A DNA stretch of 39,644 nucleotides from Verrucomicrobiales bacterium (GCA_014239335.1 JAAZZC010000268.1:1-39644), one strand, 5' to 3'. Shown: positions 17,235 to 25,263, counted from the stretch's first letter. The notes: generated by a model from the sequence alone, not told the origin. Translations and numbers: made by a program.

Positions 17235-18251
17235 TCAGGTCTTACGGTGCCAAAGAACCTTGAAAGCCTCTCCTGCCCCGTGCGGATTGATTGATGGATC
17301 CCCAGGAGATGATTTAATGTCATGCTCTGCAATGAATTCGGCCTGGGTCTGATACTTGATTTCCTTTAACCCATCTATAAGTATGCGTTTTCTGATGTCC
17401 GTGAAGTCGATGTCCGAGGTAATGTCCTGGTGCCCGGGTCTTGAAAGAATTTCATGGATTTGCTCGAAACGATTTTGTGCAAAGTATGCCCGTAGAGTCC
17501 CGTTGGGGCGTCTTTTATAAAGAGTAGGGAAATCGTCGCCGTAATCAATAGTGAGCATATGTCCCTGTTCCCAGAATTCTATCCAGGAATGAAACCATCT
17601 AACGAAATCGTCGTGTCTTTCGATGCGTTGTCCGTCATTAAAAATATGTGATTCTAGTAGAGAGGACTTTTTTGGAATTTCGTAATCATCGCCGACACTG
17701 GTGGTCCATTCTTGATTATCTGAAAGAGCTATCACTCTTCGCCACTTTTCTTTTTGTTGTTCCCATTGAATTAATTCCACAGGGAATGCATCTATTAGTT
17801 CATTAGATATTATCAAGGCTTTGCCCGAGCAAGACTTCAGAGCAGATTCCGGATCTTTGTGCCATTGAAATAGTTTTCTTTTTCCGAGCCGCTTAGCTTG
17901 TAATTTAAGAAGTGGTTCTGATGTTTCAACGATATGATAATCAAGTTTTAGTCGTGACCAGAAACCGATCCTTTTAATTATTTGCTTAGCCAGGGATCCG
18001 TTGCCTGCACCGATTTCAATGATTGAGTGGGGAAGGTCTTTATCTTGCCTCCATATTCTTTCGATCCAGACAGTTATTGCATTTGCCAATGAGTTATTCA
18101 GTGTGGCTGAGGTTGAGAAGTCTCCAGTCCTGCCTACTTCTCGGATATTAGTACTATAGTAGCCGCTATGATCATCATAAAGAGCGCTTTCCATGAAGTC
18201 CCTGAACGGGATCGGCCCTGAATTAATTAACCGCTTGGAGAGAGGGTCCAC
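17235..18251 (-). CDS. class I SAM-dependent methyltransferase, MidA/NDUFAF7 family
   Basis: 338 residues. The family start IPFRDFMESALYDDHSGYY is followed by GRTGDFSTSATLN, the SAM-binding IIEIGAGNGSLA (about residues 77-88), NELIDAFPVE, and LTIDYGDDF, all characteristic of the MidA/NDUFAF7 family (Pfam PF02636). The eukaryotic member methylates an arginine of a complex I subunit. The bacterial role is less certain, and no complex I gene is nearby. The start is GTG at 18251; the acyl-activating enzyme gene ends 26 bp upstream, so the two are probably co-transcribed. Confidence 0.88.
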   Translation of the reverse strand: MDPLSKRLINSGPIPFRDFMESALYDDHSGYYSTNIREVGRTGDFSTSATLNNSLANAITVWIERIWRQDKDLPHSIIEIGAGNGSLAKQIIKRIGFWSRLKLDYHIVETSEPLLKLQAKRLGKRKLFQWHKDPESALKSCSGKALIISNELIDAFPVELIQWEQQKEKWRRVIALSDNQEWTTSVGDDYEIPKKSSLLESHIFNDGQRIERHDDFVRWFHSWIEFWEQGHMLTIDYGDDFPTLYKRRPNGTLRAYFAQNRFEQIHEILSRPGHQDITSDIDFTDIRKRILIDGLKEIKYQTQAEFIAEHDIKSSPGDPSINPHGAGEAFKVLWHRKT

Positions 18252-18277
18252 GATGAAGGAGTTGCTTGAGATTTCTA

Positions 18278-20443
18278 TTAGACCTTTGCCAGTTCCTCAC
18301 ATCCCTTAATGTCGAGTTTACCAGAAGCTAGGGAAGGTATTTCTTCAACTTTCACTATTTTCTTAGGAATCCAAAGGGCAGCTACACCAGAATCTAAAAG
18401 TTTCTGTCGAAGTGCTTTTATCGAATCATTATCCATCTCGACTGAACTGAGCATTACTAGAGCCTCACCTTTGGCCTCGTCAGGGACTCCTAAGATGGCG
18501 ATTCTCTTTTCAGCATCAGAGTCATAACCGAGGGTCTTGTTAATATGTGCCTCTATCGTTTCATGAGGAACCATTTCACCGCCGATCTTTGAGAATCTTG
18601 ATAGCCTCCCTTCAATGAAGAGGAAGCCATCTTCATCGACCCTCCCAATGTCTCCGGTCCTGAACCATTTATCCTTAATGACTTCGTTAGTCTGATCTTG
18701 GAGATGCAGATATTCTTTGAAAATGTTGGATCCTTTTAGCCAAATCATCCCACTCCGATTGATAGGCATCGGAGTATCGTCATTAGTGTCGGTGATTCTT
18801 ACCGCAATTCCGGGTAAAAACTGACCGACTGAACCTAACCGTTCGCTAGGAATCAGTTGCTCATTATTTTCAGTATCGACATCGGGAATGTTCACATTTG
18901 AAACGGGTGAAGTTTCAGTTAGTCCGTATCCTTCCATTACTTTCTTGCCGAACTTCTTTGAAAAGGCTTCTGCTAGTTTTTGGGGTAGTTTTTCAGCGCC
19001 GGTCACTATATACTTAATGGTTTCAAGTTGTTCTGGAACTACTCTCCTCATGTAACCTCTTAGAAATGTCGGAGTTGCTAAGAGGAGAGTCGCTTTGTGT
19101 TTCTGAATAAGATCAGCGAGCTTAGGAGGATCCAAGGGGCTCGGGTAGGTGACAAGGTCAACTCCCTCAAGCATGGGGTACCAGAGCGTAACCGTTGATC
19201 CGAAACTATGAAAGAGCGGCAAGCATCCCAGGATCTTATCTTCGTTACTGAGATCGAGCCTGCTGCCGAACTGTGAAACATTGGCGAGAATATTGCGATG
19301 AGTGAGTACTACCCCTTTAGGGTTTCCCGAACTCCCGCTGGTAAACAGAAGGACAGCTTCCTTGTCACCGCCGTCTTTCGCTATGCCCAGCATTGAAGCT
19401 AGTCTTTTCGGAGAGAAAAATTTCAAAGCGATGAACCATAAAATGATTTTCTTCTTTTTCTTTAATGGAGGCAGAATTTTTTCAATGAACAGGACCTTAT
19501 TGTCGTCGGGCCAAGGGAACCCTGGATACTTTTCAACGAATGCTCCTGCCGTTATGATTTTGTCCAGATCAGCCTGTTCCATAGAAGAGGTGATGGCATC
19601 AGATCCTGCAGTGAAGTTTAGATTAACTGGGATTTTACCTGATAGCAGAACTGCTAGATTTGCAATCAGGCCTCCCTTGCCTGGTGTTAGTACAATGCCA
19701 ACACGATTTTTTTGGGTTTCTTTTTTGATTACGCGGCTCAGTGCTGCTGCAGCAGCAAAAACTGAAGTGAATACGAGTTCAGCGCCGTCATTCCCATCAA
19801 AGATAGTGGTCTTTGATCCATAACGTTTAAGGCCCTTGATGATCGAATAGGGTAGAGAATCTTTAAAGATATCGTGACTGCTGAATGCTTTTTCTCCGGC
19901 CACAAGGAGAGATTCCTGAAAGCTTGGAATTGTCAGATCGGCTTCTCTTAGGATTTCGCCATAGGAATGGATCGTTCTTTTTTTCTTATCAATGGATAGA
20001 GTGGTCTCTGATAGCCTTTCTATGAAAATGGGAATGCTCGGAATGTTGAGTCCAAGAATTTTTCTCAAATCATTGGAGGGAAAATGAAAATTAGCTCCTT
20101 TCTTAACTGAAGTTTTGGCTGGAATGAAAATGATAGTGTTTTCTTTATTTCTGAAAGGTTCAATAATGGATTTTAACTCATCATCGGATCCGGAGATGAA
20201 ATCGAATGAAGTAACGGTCGGATCATTTGAATCTATTTCTAGTTCATCATTTCTTGAATGAGATGAATCAAGTAGCAGGATCGGTTTTGATTCAGCGGCG
20301 GTAATGTCCGCGGTGAGTATCAGGAGGTCAGATTTACTGATGCGATTTGGTAACAGGATGAGGCATTCTTCTCCGAAATGAGGCTTTGTTCCCAATTGAG
20401 TAAAATCATTTATGATAACGTTATCGGTTTCTGTTCCTGACAT
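18278..20443 (-). CDS. AMP-binding acyl-activating enzyme (acyl-CoA/acyl-ACP synthetase-like) with an unrecognised N-terminal region
   Basis: 721 residues. From about residue 220 this is an ANL-superfamily adenylating domain: LLFTSGSSGNPKGVVLTH (P-loop motif), PLFHSFG, EGYGLTETSP, WFRTGDIGR, KIGGEMV, and a C-terminal GKLDIKG with the usual Lys. It resembles the ligase half of Aas-type acyl-ACP synthetases. Residues about 330-350 carry a KKKKK tract followed by a hydrophobic segment (IILWFIALKFF) that may associate with the membrane. The first 200 residues have no acyltransferase HxxxxD motif and no fold I recognise; they may be a degenerate acyltransferase-like or other alpha/beta domain. Probably activates fatty acids for phospholipid remodelling. 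ATG at 20443. Confidence 0.82.
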   Translation of the reverse strand: MSGTETDNVIINDFTQLGTKPHFGEECLILLPNRISKSDLLILTADITAAESKPILLLDSSHSRNDELEIDSNDPTVTSFDFISGSDDELKSIIEPFRNKENTIIFIPAKTSVKKGANFHFPSNDLRKILGLNIPSIPIFIERLSETTLSIDKKKRTIHSYGEILREADLTIPSFQESLLVAGEKAFSSHDIFKDSLPYSIIKGLKRYGSKTTIFDGNDGAELVFTSVFAAAAALSRVIKKETQKNRVGIVLTPGKGGLIANLAVLLSGKIPVNLNFTAGSDAITSSMEQADLDKIITAGAFVEKYPGFPWPDDNKVLFIEKILPPLKKKKKIILWFIALKFFSPKRLASMLGIAKDGGDKEAVLLFTSGSSGNPKGVVLTHRNILANVSQFGSRLDLSNEDKILGCLPLFHSFGSTVTLWYPMLEGVDLVTYPSPLDPPKLADLIQKHKATLLLATPTFLRGYMRRVVPEQLETIKYIVTGAEKLPQKLAEAFSKKFGKKVMEGYGLTETSPVSNVNIPDVDTENNEQLIPSERLGSVGQFLPGIAVRITDTNDDTPMPINRSGMIWLKGSNIFKEYLHLQDQTNEVIKDKWFRTGDIGRVDEDGFLFIEGRLSRFSKIGGEMVPHETIEAHINKTLGYDSDAEKRIAILGVPDEAKGEALVMLSSVEMDNDSIKALRQKLLDSGVAALWIPKKIVKVEEIPSLASGKLDIKGCEELAKV

Positions 20444-20738
20444 CTTTGCAGTAATATATTTTTATTCTCCTAACGTTTACGTGTTAATGATTTACACGGC
20501 AACATATTGGAATTAATGATAAGTTGTGATATTTACACTGTAATAGCAGTATTTATTGAAGGGTATTGATGCTATTTAAGAGCATTTCATCTCTAGTAAT
20601 GTATCAACTTTGTATCAAGTAGCCGATACAAAAATGGGGTCGTGTAGCAAAAGCCCTGAAGGAAGTGCAACACGTAAGCTACAAAAAGTACGATGGATTG
20701 GATTGATAATGTTCAGCGTCTTCTGCTATAAAGGCTCT
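20444..20738. other. AT-rich intergenic region with TGTATCAA repeats at the left edge of the accessory block
   Basis: Two tandem TGTATCAA units lie here (20600-20607 and 20611-20618, within TGTATCAACTT and TGTATCAAGT). A perfect inverted repeat TTTGTATC-N8-GATACAAA spans 20609-20632. Related TGTATCAA units, in the opposite order, occur at 24702-24725. This suggests a boundary or protein-binding site. The 65-codon frame from 20610 is not credible upstream of ATG 20739. Confidence 0.45.
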
Positions 20739-21044
20739 ATGGAACTTCAGGAAATGCCCCTAGAGGAGATGAAGGAGGAGTATGCTTTTCTACAGGTGGA
20801 ATTGTGAAAGCATCGAAAATTAGCAGTTGGCTATTTTCTTGCATTCAGTATTTCATTAGCCCTTGGAATTTCTTGGGTAGTGCCCGATCCAGACGCGTTA
20901 GTTCCCGCGCTTTTATTTTTCCCGATCCTGCTCATACCTTTTGGTATAGGCATTTTCGTTTACGGGAAGCATTGGTATAGACTCAGCTATGCTGTAGCCG
21001 AGTACAGGGGAGCAATAGCGTCTAAGAATATTAGGGAACAGTGA
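20739..21044 (+). CDS. small two-pass membrane protein interrupted by an in-frame TGA (candidate selenoprotein or pseudogene)
   Basis: ATG 20739 is preceded by AAGG four nucleotides upstream. 22 acidic/amphipathic residues follow (MELQEMPLEEMKEEYAFLQV and two more), then TGA at 20805-20807. The same frame then runs 78 codons to the terminal TGA at 21042-21044. The distal part has two hydrophobic helices (starting LAVGYFLAFSISL and LLFFPILLIPFG), each flanked by basic residues (KHRK, KHWYR), and ends in a polar tail (AVAEYRGAIASKN). No Met or good start lies between the TGA and the first helix, so the distal part cannot easily be translated alone. Total 101 residues if the TGA is read through. 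Function not recognised. The hairpin after the TGA is described separately. A nonsense-mutated pseudogene is the alternative. Confidence 0.45.
20805..20838 (+). other. in-frame TGA with SECIS-like hairpin carrying a bulged U
   Basis: The 5' arm 20815-20824 pairs with 20830-20838 through nine Watson-Crick pairs. It leaves one unpaired U (20821) three nucleotides below the loop AGUUG (20825-20829). The loop starts after 17 nt from the TGA, as in the candidate at 5681. A bulged U three nucleotides below a small G/U-containing loop is the arrangement of the E. coli fdhF SECIS. The functional claim is inference. Confidence 0.4.
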
Positions 21045-21152
21045 CGCCTAGGAACAGCTACTTCGAGGTTAGGAAATAAATAATTCCCACACAAAAATTA
21101 TCGATGATTTTGTAATTGGTTAGAAATTAATAGGGTGTTAGGGTTTGGCTGG

Positions 21153-22928
21153 ATGAAGACAAATGCACCTACGGCGACCGTAGCGCAACGCTATCATTAT
21201 CTTGATGCCCTGCGTGCCTTCGCGATGCTGCTGGGCATCGTACTGCACGGGGCATTGTCGTTTTTCCCCATGCCCATTTGGCCAGCGCAGGATTTGCATC
21301 AACCGGCGTTTGATGTGCCGGCCTTGCTGGCTGCCTTCCTTGCGCAGGTCGGGCTGGAGGTGCCGGAGACATACAGTCCCTACGAGTTCATGCTGCATGC
21401 CATCCATGGGTTTCGTCTGCCGCTGTTTTTTTTGGTGAGCGGATTTTTCACGGCAATGCTTTGGAGGAAGCGCGGGCTCAGGCAGCTGGCCAAACACCGG
21501 ACCAAGAGGATTCTCCTGCCCCTTGCCATCTTTGTGCCCCTTACCTGGATATTCATGATAGTTGTGGGAATGGAGGCTTTCGTTGTTCCCTCGGGTCACT
21601 TTGGAGAAAACAAGAAGGGGGCGGCTACAACACCCCGGGATGAACCTGCTAGGCAAGCCCAACAGGAGAGAAAGCCACGGGCAAAGAATAATCCCGAGGC
21701 CGCGATTGATATCGGCAGGGCCGCGGGCATGGGAGACCTCCGGGCGCTTGAGTGGCACATCCAGGCCGGCACGGACCTGAACCAGCGCGGGGCTGATCAA
21801 TCCACGCCAGTCATGATCGCTACCGTCTTTGGCCGAGTGGAGGCCGCCAAGGTATTGATTGAGGCCGGCGCAGACCTGAACCTGAAGGAAAAGGACGGCT
21901 CGACAGCCCTGTTGAAGGCATCGTTCTTTGCCCATCCTGAAATTGTCGAGGCCCTGTTGGAAGCGGACGCAGATCCCAATATTAAAAATAATGATGGATC
22001 AACCGCCCTGGACATGGTACGGGGCCCTTGGAAGGAGATCAGGTGGGTTTACGACTATGTTGGCGAGCTCCTGGCCCCCATGGGGTTGATACTGGATTAC
22101 GAGCGCATCCGGGAAACCCGCCCGCAAATTGCGGAAACGCTCAGGGAAAATGGCGCGGAGGAGGGTCACGGAGTCGACCTTGATTTGCTGATCCTAATGG
22201 TATTTTTTGCTCCTGTATTCCATCATCTCTGGTTCCTTTATTACCTGATCTGGCTAGTGGTGGGGTTCATTCTGATCACGTGGTCGATAGGAAAATTGAA
22301 ATTAAAGGCATTGCCTGACAGGCTGGTTACTTCCCCAGTGTGCTGGCTTTGGCTACTGCCGGCTACGTTTCTGACACAGCTACTGATGAAGGAGAATTTT
22401 GGTCCTGCTACCGCGACCGGGGCTCTTCCTTGGCCGCCTATCCTTCTTTATTACGCGGTCTTCTTTTTCTTTGGGGCCCTTTGTTTTGGACGTGATTGGT
22501 TCAACACCAAGGCGGGCAAAGTCTGGCCGCTTAGCTTTGTGCTCGCAGTGCCCCCGCTCCTTACAGGCCTGTGTCTAGTCAAGAGCCAACAAAACGACGA
22601 ACTTTTGGCTGCTTGTTCCGTTGCCTACGCGTGGCTGATGGTCTTAGGATGTATTGGTTTCTTCCGCTATTTTTTCTCGGGTGAAAATCCGCGAATCCGT
22701 TACCTCTCCGATGCCTCTTACTGGCTTTATATCATGCACCTCTCGGTGATCATGTGCCTTCAGTCGATAGTCAGTACCTGGAACATGCCCAGCTTGCCGA
22801 AATTTCTGATTGTGTGTGTCGCTACAACGCTTCCTCTGCTTTTGATTTATGAGGTTGGTGTGCGCTACACCTTTATCGGCACCATGCTCAACGGTAGGCG
22901 GACACGGACAAAGTCTGCCGGATCCTAG
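21153..22928 (+). CDS. acyltransferase-3-type membrane protein with an internal ankyrin-repeat insertion
   Basis: 591 residues from ATG 21153, chosen over GTG 21135 because TTAGGG sits 9 nt before the ATG. The N-terminus YHYLDALRAFAMLLGIVLHG and the FRLPLFFLVSGFF segment are typical of acyltransferase 3 / OpgC-like membrane proteins, which move acyl groups onto extracytoplasmic sugars. After four hydrophobic segments, residues about 180-300 form ankyrin repeats (DLRALEWHIQAG, RVEAAKVLIEAGADLN, HPEIVEALLEADADPN). The acyltransferase-type membrane helices then resume (LLILMVFFAPVFHHLWFLYYLIW) to the C-terminus. Base composition and codon choice are clearly richer in GC than in the surrounding genes, suggesting transfer. 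Substrate unknown. Confidence 0.78.
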   Translation: MKTNAPTATVAQRYHYLDALRAFAMLLGIVLHGALSFFPMPIWPAQDLHQPAFDVPALLAAFLAQVGLEVPETYSPYEFMLHAIHGFRLPLFFLVSGFFTAMLWRKRGLRQLAKHRTKRILLPLAIFVPLTWIFMIVVGMEAFVVPSGHFGENKKGAATTPRDEPARQAQQERKPRAKNNPEAAIDIGRAAGMGDLRALEWHIQAGTDLNQRGADQSTPVMIATVFGRVEAAKVLIEAGADLNLKEKDGSTALLKASFFAHPEIVEALLEADADPNIKNNDGSTALDMVRGPWKEIRWVYDYVGELLAPMGLILDYERIRETRPQIAETLRENGAEEGHGVDLDLLILMVFFAPVFHHLWFLYYLIWLVVGFILITWSIGKLKLKALPDRLVTSPVCWLWLLPATFLTQLLMKENFGPATATGALPWPPILLYYAVFFFFGALCFGRDWFNTKAGKVWPLSFVLAVPPLLTGLCLVKSQQNDELLAACSVAYAWLMVLGCIGFFRYFFSGENPRIRYLSDASYWLYIMHLSVIMCLQSIVSTWNMPSLPKFLIVCVATTLPLLLIYEVGVRYTFIGTMLNGRRTRTKSAGS

Positions 22929-23127
22929 AGACAATTTTAGTGCGTCACCAGTATCGGCAAGGGTGCCTTCTCTTGGGGTTTCTTGTGTGCGGTTATGTTC
23001 ATTCGTGTGAATCGGATTTCTAGGCTTCATGGATACCTAAGATTTTTATAGCTGTTAATGGTTCATGGATCGCTTTACTTTATCTTTTGGCATTTGAGGA
23101 TCGGGCGGGATCTGTTAGCCTGCACTA

Positions 23128-24510
23128 ATGAACACGCTCTCTGATCACATTCTCAAAGACGCCTCCATCGGCTCGAGCCGCCGCCGGTTTTTGAAACGCA
23201 CAGGAGCGGCGACAGCGGCCTCTCTTTCCATTCCCGCCATTGCGGCGCCTCGAAGCCCGGGCGAGACGGTTCGCCTAGCTCTGATCGGCTGTGGCGGTCG
23301 TGGCACTGGGCTCGCTACTAGTTTTGCGGGCCGCGATGACACACAGATTACGCATGTGTGCGACCTGCTGGACAGTCGACTGGAAGGCTCGTCCCGAGCC
23401 ATCGCTAGGCACCAGCACGGGAAAGTGCCAAAGAAGCTGAAACGTGTCGAAGACTTACTCGAAGAAAAAGATCTCGATGCGGTCATCATCGGGACGCCTG
23501 ACCACTGGCATACCCCCCTCGCGATCATGGCCTGCCAGGCCGGCAAGGACGTCTATGTCGAAAAGCCTTTTTCTCACAATATGTTCGAGGGCCGCATGCT
23601 GGTGAAGGCCGCGCGCAAGCACAAGAGCATCGTGCAAGTGGGAACGCAAAACCGTAGCGCGCCCTACAATCTGGCTGCTTTGGAGTACATTCGCAGCGGC
23701 AAGCTCGGCGACATCCACCTTGCCAAGATCTACAACCTGAAGGCCGGCGGGCCGTATCGTTTAGGTAACTCGCAACCGCAGTCGAAGGGCTTCGACTGGG
23801 CGCGGTGGCTTGGTCCTGCGCCGGAGCGGCCCTACCATTCTGGGATCTTCCACGCCGGCTGGCACAAGTTCTGGGATTTCTCTGGTGGAGATCTGGCCGA
23901 CGACGGGATTCATCAGATCGATCTGGCTTGCCTGCTGCTAGGGGATCCCGGGATGCCTCGATCGGTTGCGGCAACGGGTGGTCGTCTACATTTTAAAGAC
24001 GACGACGCGGAGGTGCCTGATACCCAGGTCATCCAGTTCGAGTTTCCCGGGATGGTGATGACGGTGGAGAATACCAACTACCCCGCTTACATGAAAAAGA
24101 TAGTCAATCGCAACGCGGACGTCTTTCCTCACTGGCCGCATTGTGCAACGCGGATAGAACTCTACGGCTCGAAAGAGCAAATGATGATTGGCCGGCATGG
24201 CGGAGGATGGCAGGCTTTCACTACGGGTGGGAAAGTGTCCGCCGAAATGCACGGCCGCCATCCCGATCCGTTGCATCAAAAGAACTTCATCGACAGCATC
24301 AAGACGCGCGAATCTCCTAATTCAGACGTTGAAATTCTTCACGCCAGCACCGCTCTGGTGCACCTGGGAAACATCGCAACCCGAGTCGGTCATGCCAAAC
24401 TTGCTTTCGATGACAAGACCGAACAGTTTGCCGGTGAGGGTTCAGGACCCGCGAACAAGTTGCTCAAGAGGCAAAATAAGAACCAGTACTCCGTCCCCGA
24501 CGATGTCTGA
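23128..24510 (+). CDS. Tat-exported Gfo/Idh/MocA family oxidoreductase
   Basis: 460 residues. A twin-arginine signal (SRRRFLKRTGAATAASL, residues 17-33) is followed by the mature NAD(P)-binding Rossmann domain with ALIGCGGRGTG, then DAVIIGTPDHWHT, and YVEKPFSHN containing the family's EKP lysine. The C-terminal part contains GGDLADDGIHQIDLA. Such exported MocA-type proteins are greatly expanded in Planctomycetota and Verrucomicrobiota and act on sugars or derivatives; the substrate is not predictable here. The GC content is the highest in the window. Length and ending are normal for the family, so the TGA at 24508 is a true stop. No neighbouring sugar isomerase or sulfatase gene supports a pathway. 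Confidence 0.92.
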   Translation: MNTLSDHILKDASIGSSRRRFLKRTGAATAASLSIPAIAAPRSPGETVRLALIGCGGRGTGLATSFAGRDDTQITHVCDLLDSRLEGSSRAIARHQHGKVPKKLKRVEDLLEEKDLDAVIIGTPDHWHTPLAIMACQAGKDVYVEKPFSHNMFEGRMLVKAARKHKSIVQVGTQNRSAPYNLAALEYIRSGKLGDIHLAKIYNLKAGGPYRLGNSQPQSKGFDWARWLGPAPERPYHSGIFHAGWHKFWDFSGGDLADDGIHQIDLACLLLGDPGMPRSVAATGGRLHFKDDDAEVPDTQVIQFEFPGMVMTVENTNYPAYMKKIVNRNADVFPHWPHCATRIELYGSKEQMMIGRHGGGWQAFTTGGKVSAEMHGRHPDPLHQKNFIDSIKTRESPNSDVEILHASTALVHLGNIATRVGHAKLAFDDKTEQFAGEGSGPANKLLKRQNKNQYSVPDDV

Positions 24511-24912
24511 AGTAGACGCAATAAACAGTGGGTCCAGCAGGACTCGAATCTGTTGATTCATTTCTTGAAGCTTTTTAAAAATAATTCATGAACCCCGTAC
24601 TCTTATTCTTTGTTGTTGTGTTCAGAGATTGAAAGGGGGGTGCAGGCATCTTGATTCACTGATCCCTGAACGGGATGCAGGATGCAGGAAACAATAAAAA
24701 GTGTATCAAGTTACTGTATCAACTTGCTTTGATTAGAGCTTCCATGTAAAATAATTGACGGTTACTGATGTAGTTAAAAACTGCTATTACAGGGTGCTGA
24801 GATCAGAAGACTTAAGGGCTTATAAAAGTCTGTATTAATAATAAGTTAGGATTAAGTGCTTTTTACCCCAAAGTGATTTAATAATTATTTAAATATTTTT
24901 ATACATAGCCCC
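24511..24912. other. 402-bp intergenic region at the right edge of the accessory block
   Basis: From left to right it holds a tRNA-3'-end-like remnant (24527-24555), the inverted repeat ATCCC-TGAAC-GGGAT (24662-24676) followed by the tandem words GGATGCA GGATGCA, TGTATCAAGT and TGTATCAACTT (24702-24711 and 24715-24725), and then plain AT-rich sequence leading to the symporter operon. Composition falls sharply from GC-rich to AT-rich within the first 60 bp. No ORF is seen. Confidence 0.5.
24527..24555 (-). other. tRNA 3'-end-like remnant
   Basis: On the minus strand the sequence reads ACAG-ATTCGAGT-CCTGC, then TGGACCC-A. This matches a T-arm with the invariant TTCGA loop followed by a 7-nt acceptor strand and discriminator; CTG follows where CCA would be. 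The T-stem pairs at three of five positions. The upstream sequence has no D-arm, anticodon arm or 5' acceptor strand (GGGTCCA), so it is not a complete tRNA. It sits 17 bp after the last GC-rich gene, where an integration scar would be expected. Confidence 0.3.
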
Positions 24913-25263
24913 ATGAATAATCAAAAAAGTGAACCTGAAATTTCTGAGGATTCCTCGAGCCCTTTAGGTTCAGGGATGACAAGGCAGGAATACTGGAAAA
25001 AAAATATCACCTGTGTATTGAGCTTATTGGTAGTCTGGTTTGTTGTTTCTTATGGTTGTGGGATTCTTTTTGTTGAACAAATGAATAAGATTTCAATTGG
25101 AGGAGCGCAGTTCGGATTTTGGATGGCTCAGCAAGGTTCCATTTACGTGTTTGTGGTTCTTATCTTTGTTTATGTTCGTTTGATGAATCGGCTCGATCGT
25201 GAGTTTACGGGTACTTGTCAGAACGAGGAGAAAGTTCAAACTAAAGGAGAGGAGCAGTCATAA
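24913..25263 (+). CDS. DUF4212 small subunit of a sodium:solute symporter
   Basis: 116 residues, two transmembrane helices. After a polar N-terminus the family signature YWKKNITCVLSLLVVWFVVS leads into helix 1. GFWMAQQGSIYVFVVLIFVY forms helix 2, followed by MNRLDREF. This matches the DUF4212 / putative sodium:solute symporter small-subunit family, always found beside a large SSS subunit. Its TAA stop overlaps the ATG of the next gene by one base (TAATG), so the subunits are translationally coupled. Confidence 0.92.
   Translation: MNNQKSEPEISEDSSSPLGSGMTRQEYWKKNITCVLSLLVVWFVVSYGCGILFVEQMNKISIGGAQFGFWMAQQGSIYVFVVLIFVYVRLMNRLDREFTGTCQNEEKVQTKGEEQS

Noticed and set aside
5681-20807. TGA reassigned genome-wide (genetic code 4 or 25)
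   Set aside because: TGA ends several intact genes at the expected family length, including trpD, the rhomboid-like gene, the 12533-13180 gene and the MocA-type gene, so only local recoding or mutation can explain the two internal TGAs.
20610-20807. A 65-codon gene starting at 20610
   Set aside because: The first 43 codons run through the TGTATCAA repeats and show no protein character; the AAGG-preceded ATG at 20739 is the credible start, and the frame continues past the TGA.
20804-20980. A separate gene starting at GTG 20804 overlapping the TGA
   Set aside because: The frame gives a short product without the two clean membrane helices and flanking basic residues present in the frame of ATG 20739.
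24508-24592. Readthrough of the MocA-type gene's TGA into the following open codons
   Set aside because: The protein is already of normal length and the extension of about 25 codons runs through the tRNA-like remnant without protein character.
24518-24640. A complete tRNA gene on the minus strand
   Set aside because: Only a T-arm and acceptor-like 3' end are present; the upstream sequence is AT-rich and lacks D-arm, anticodon arm and matching 5' acceptor strand.
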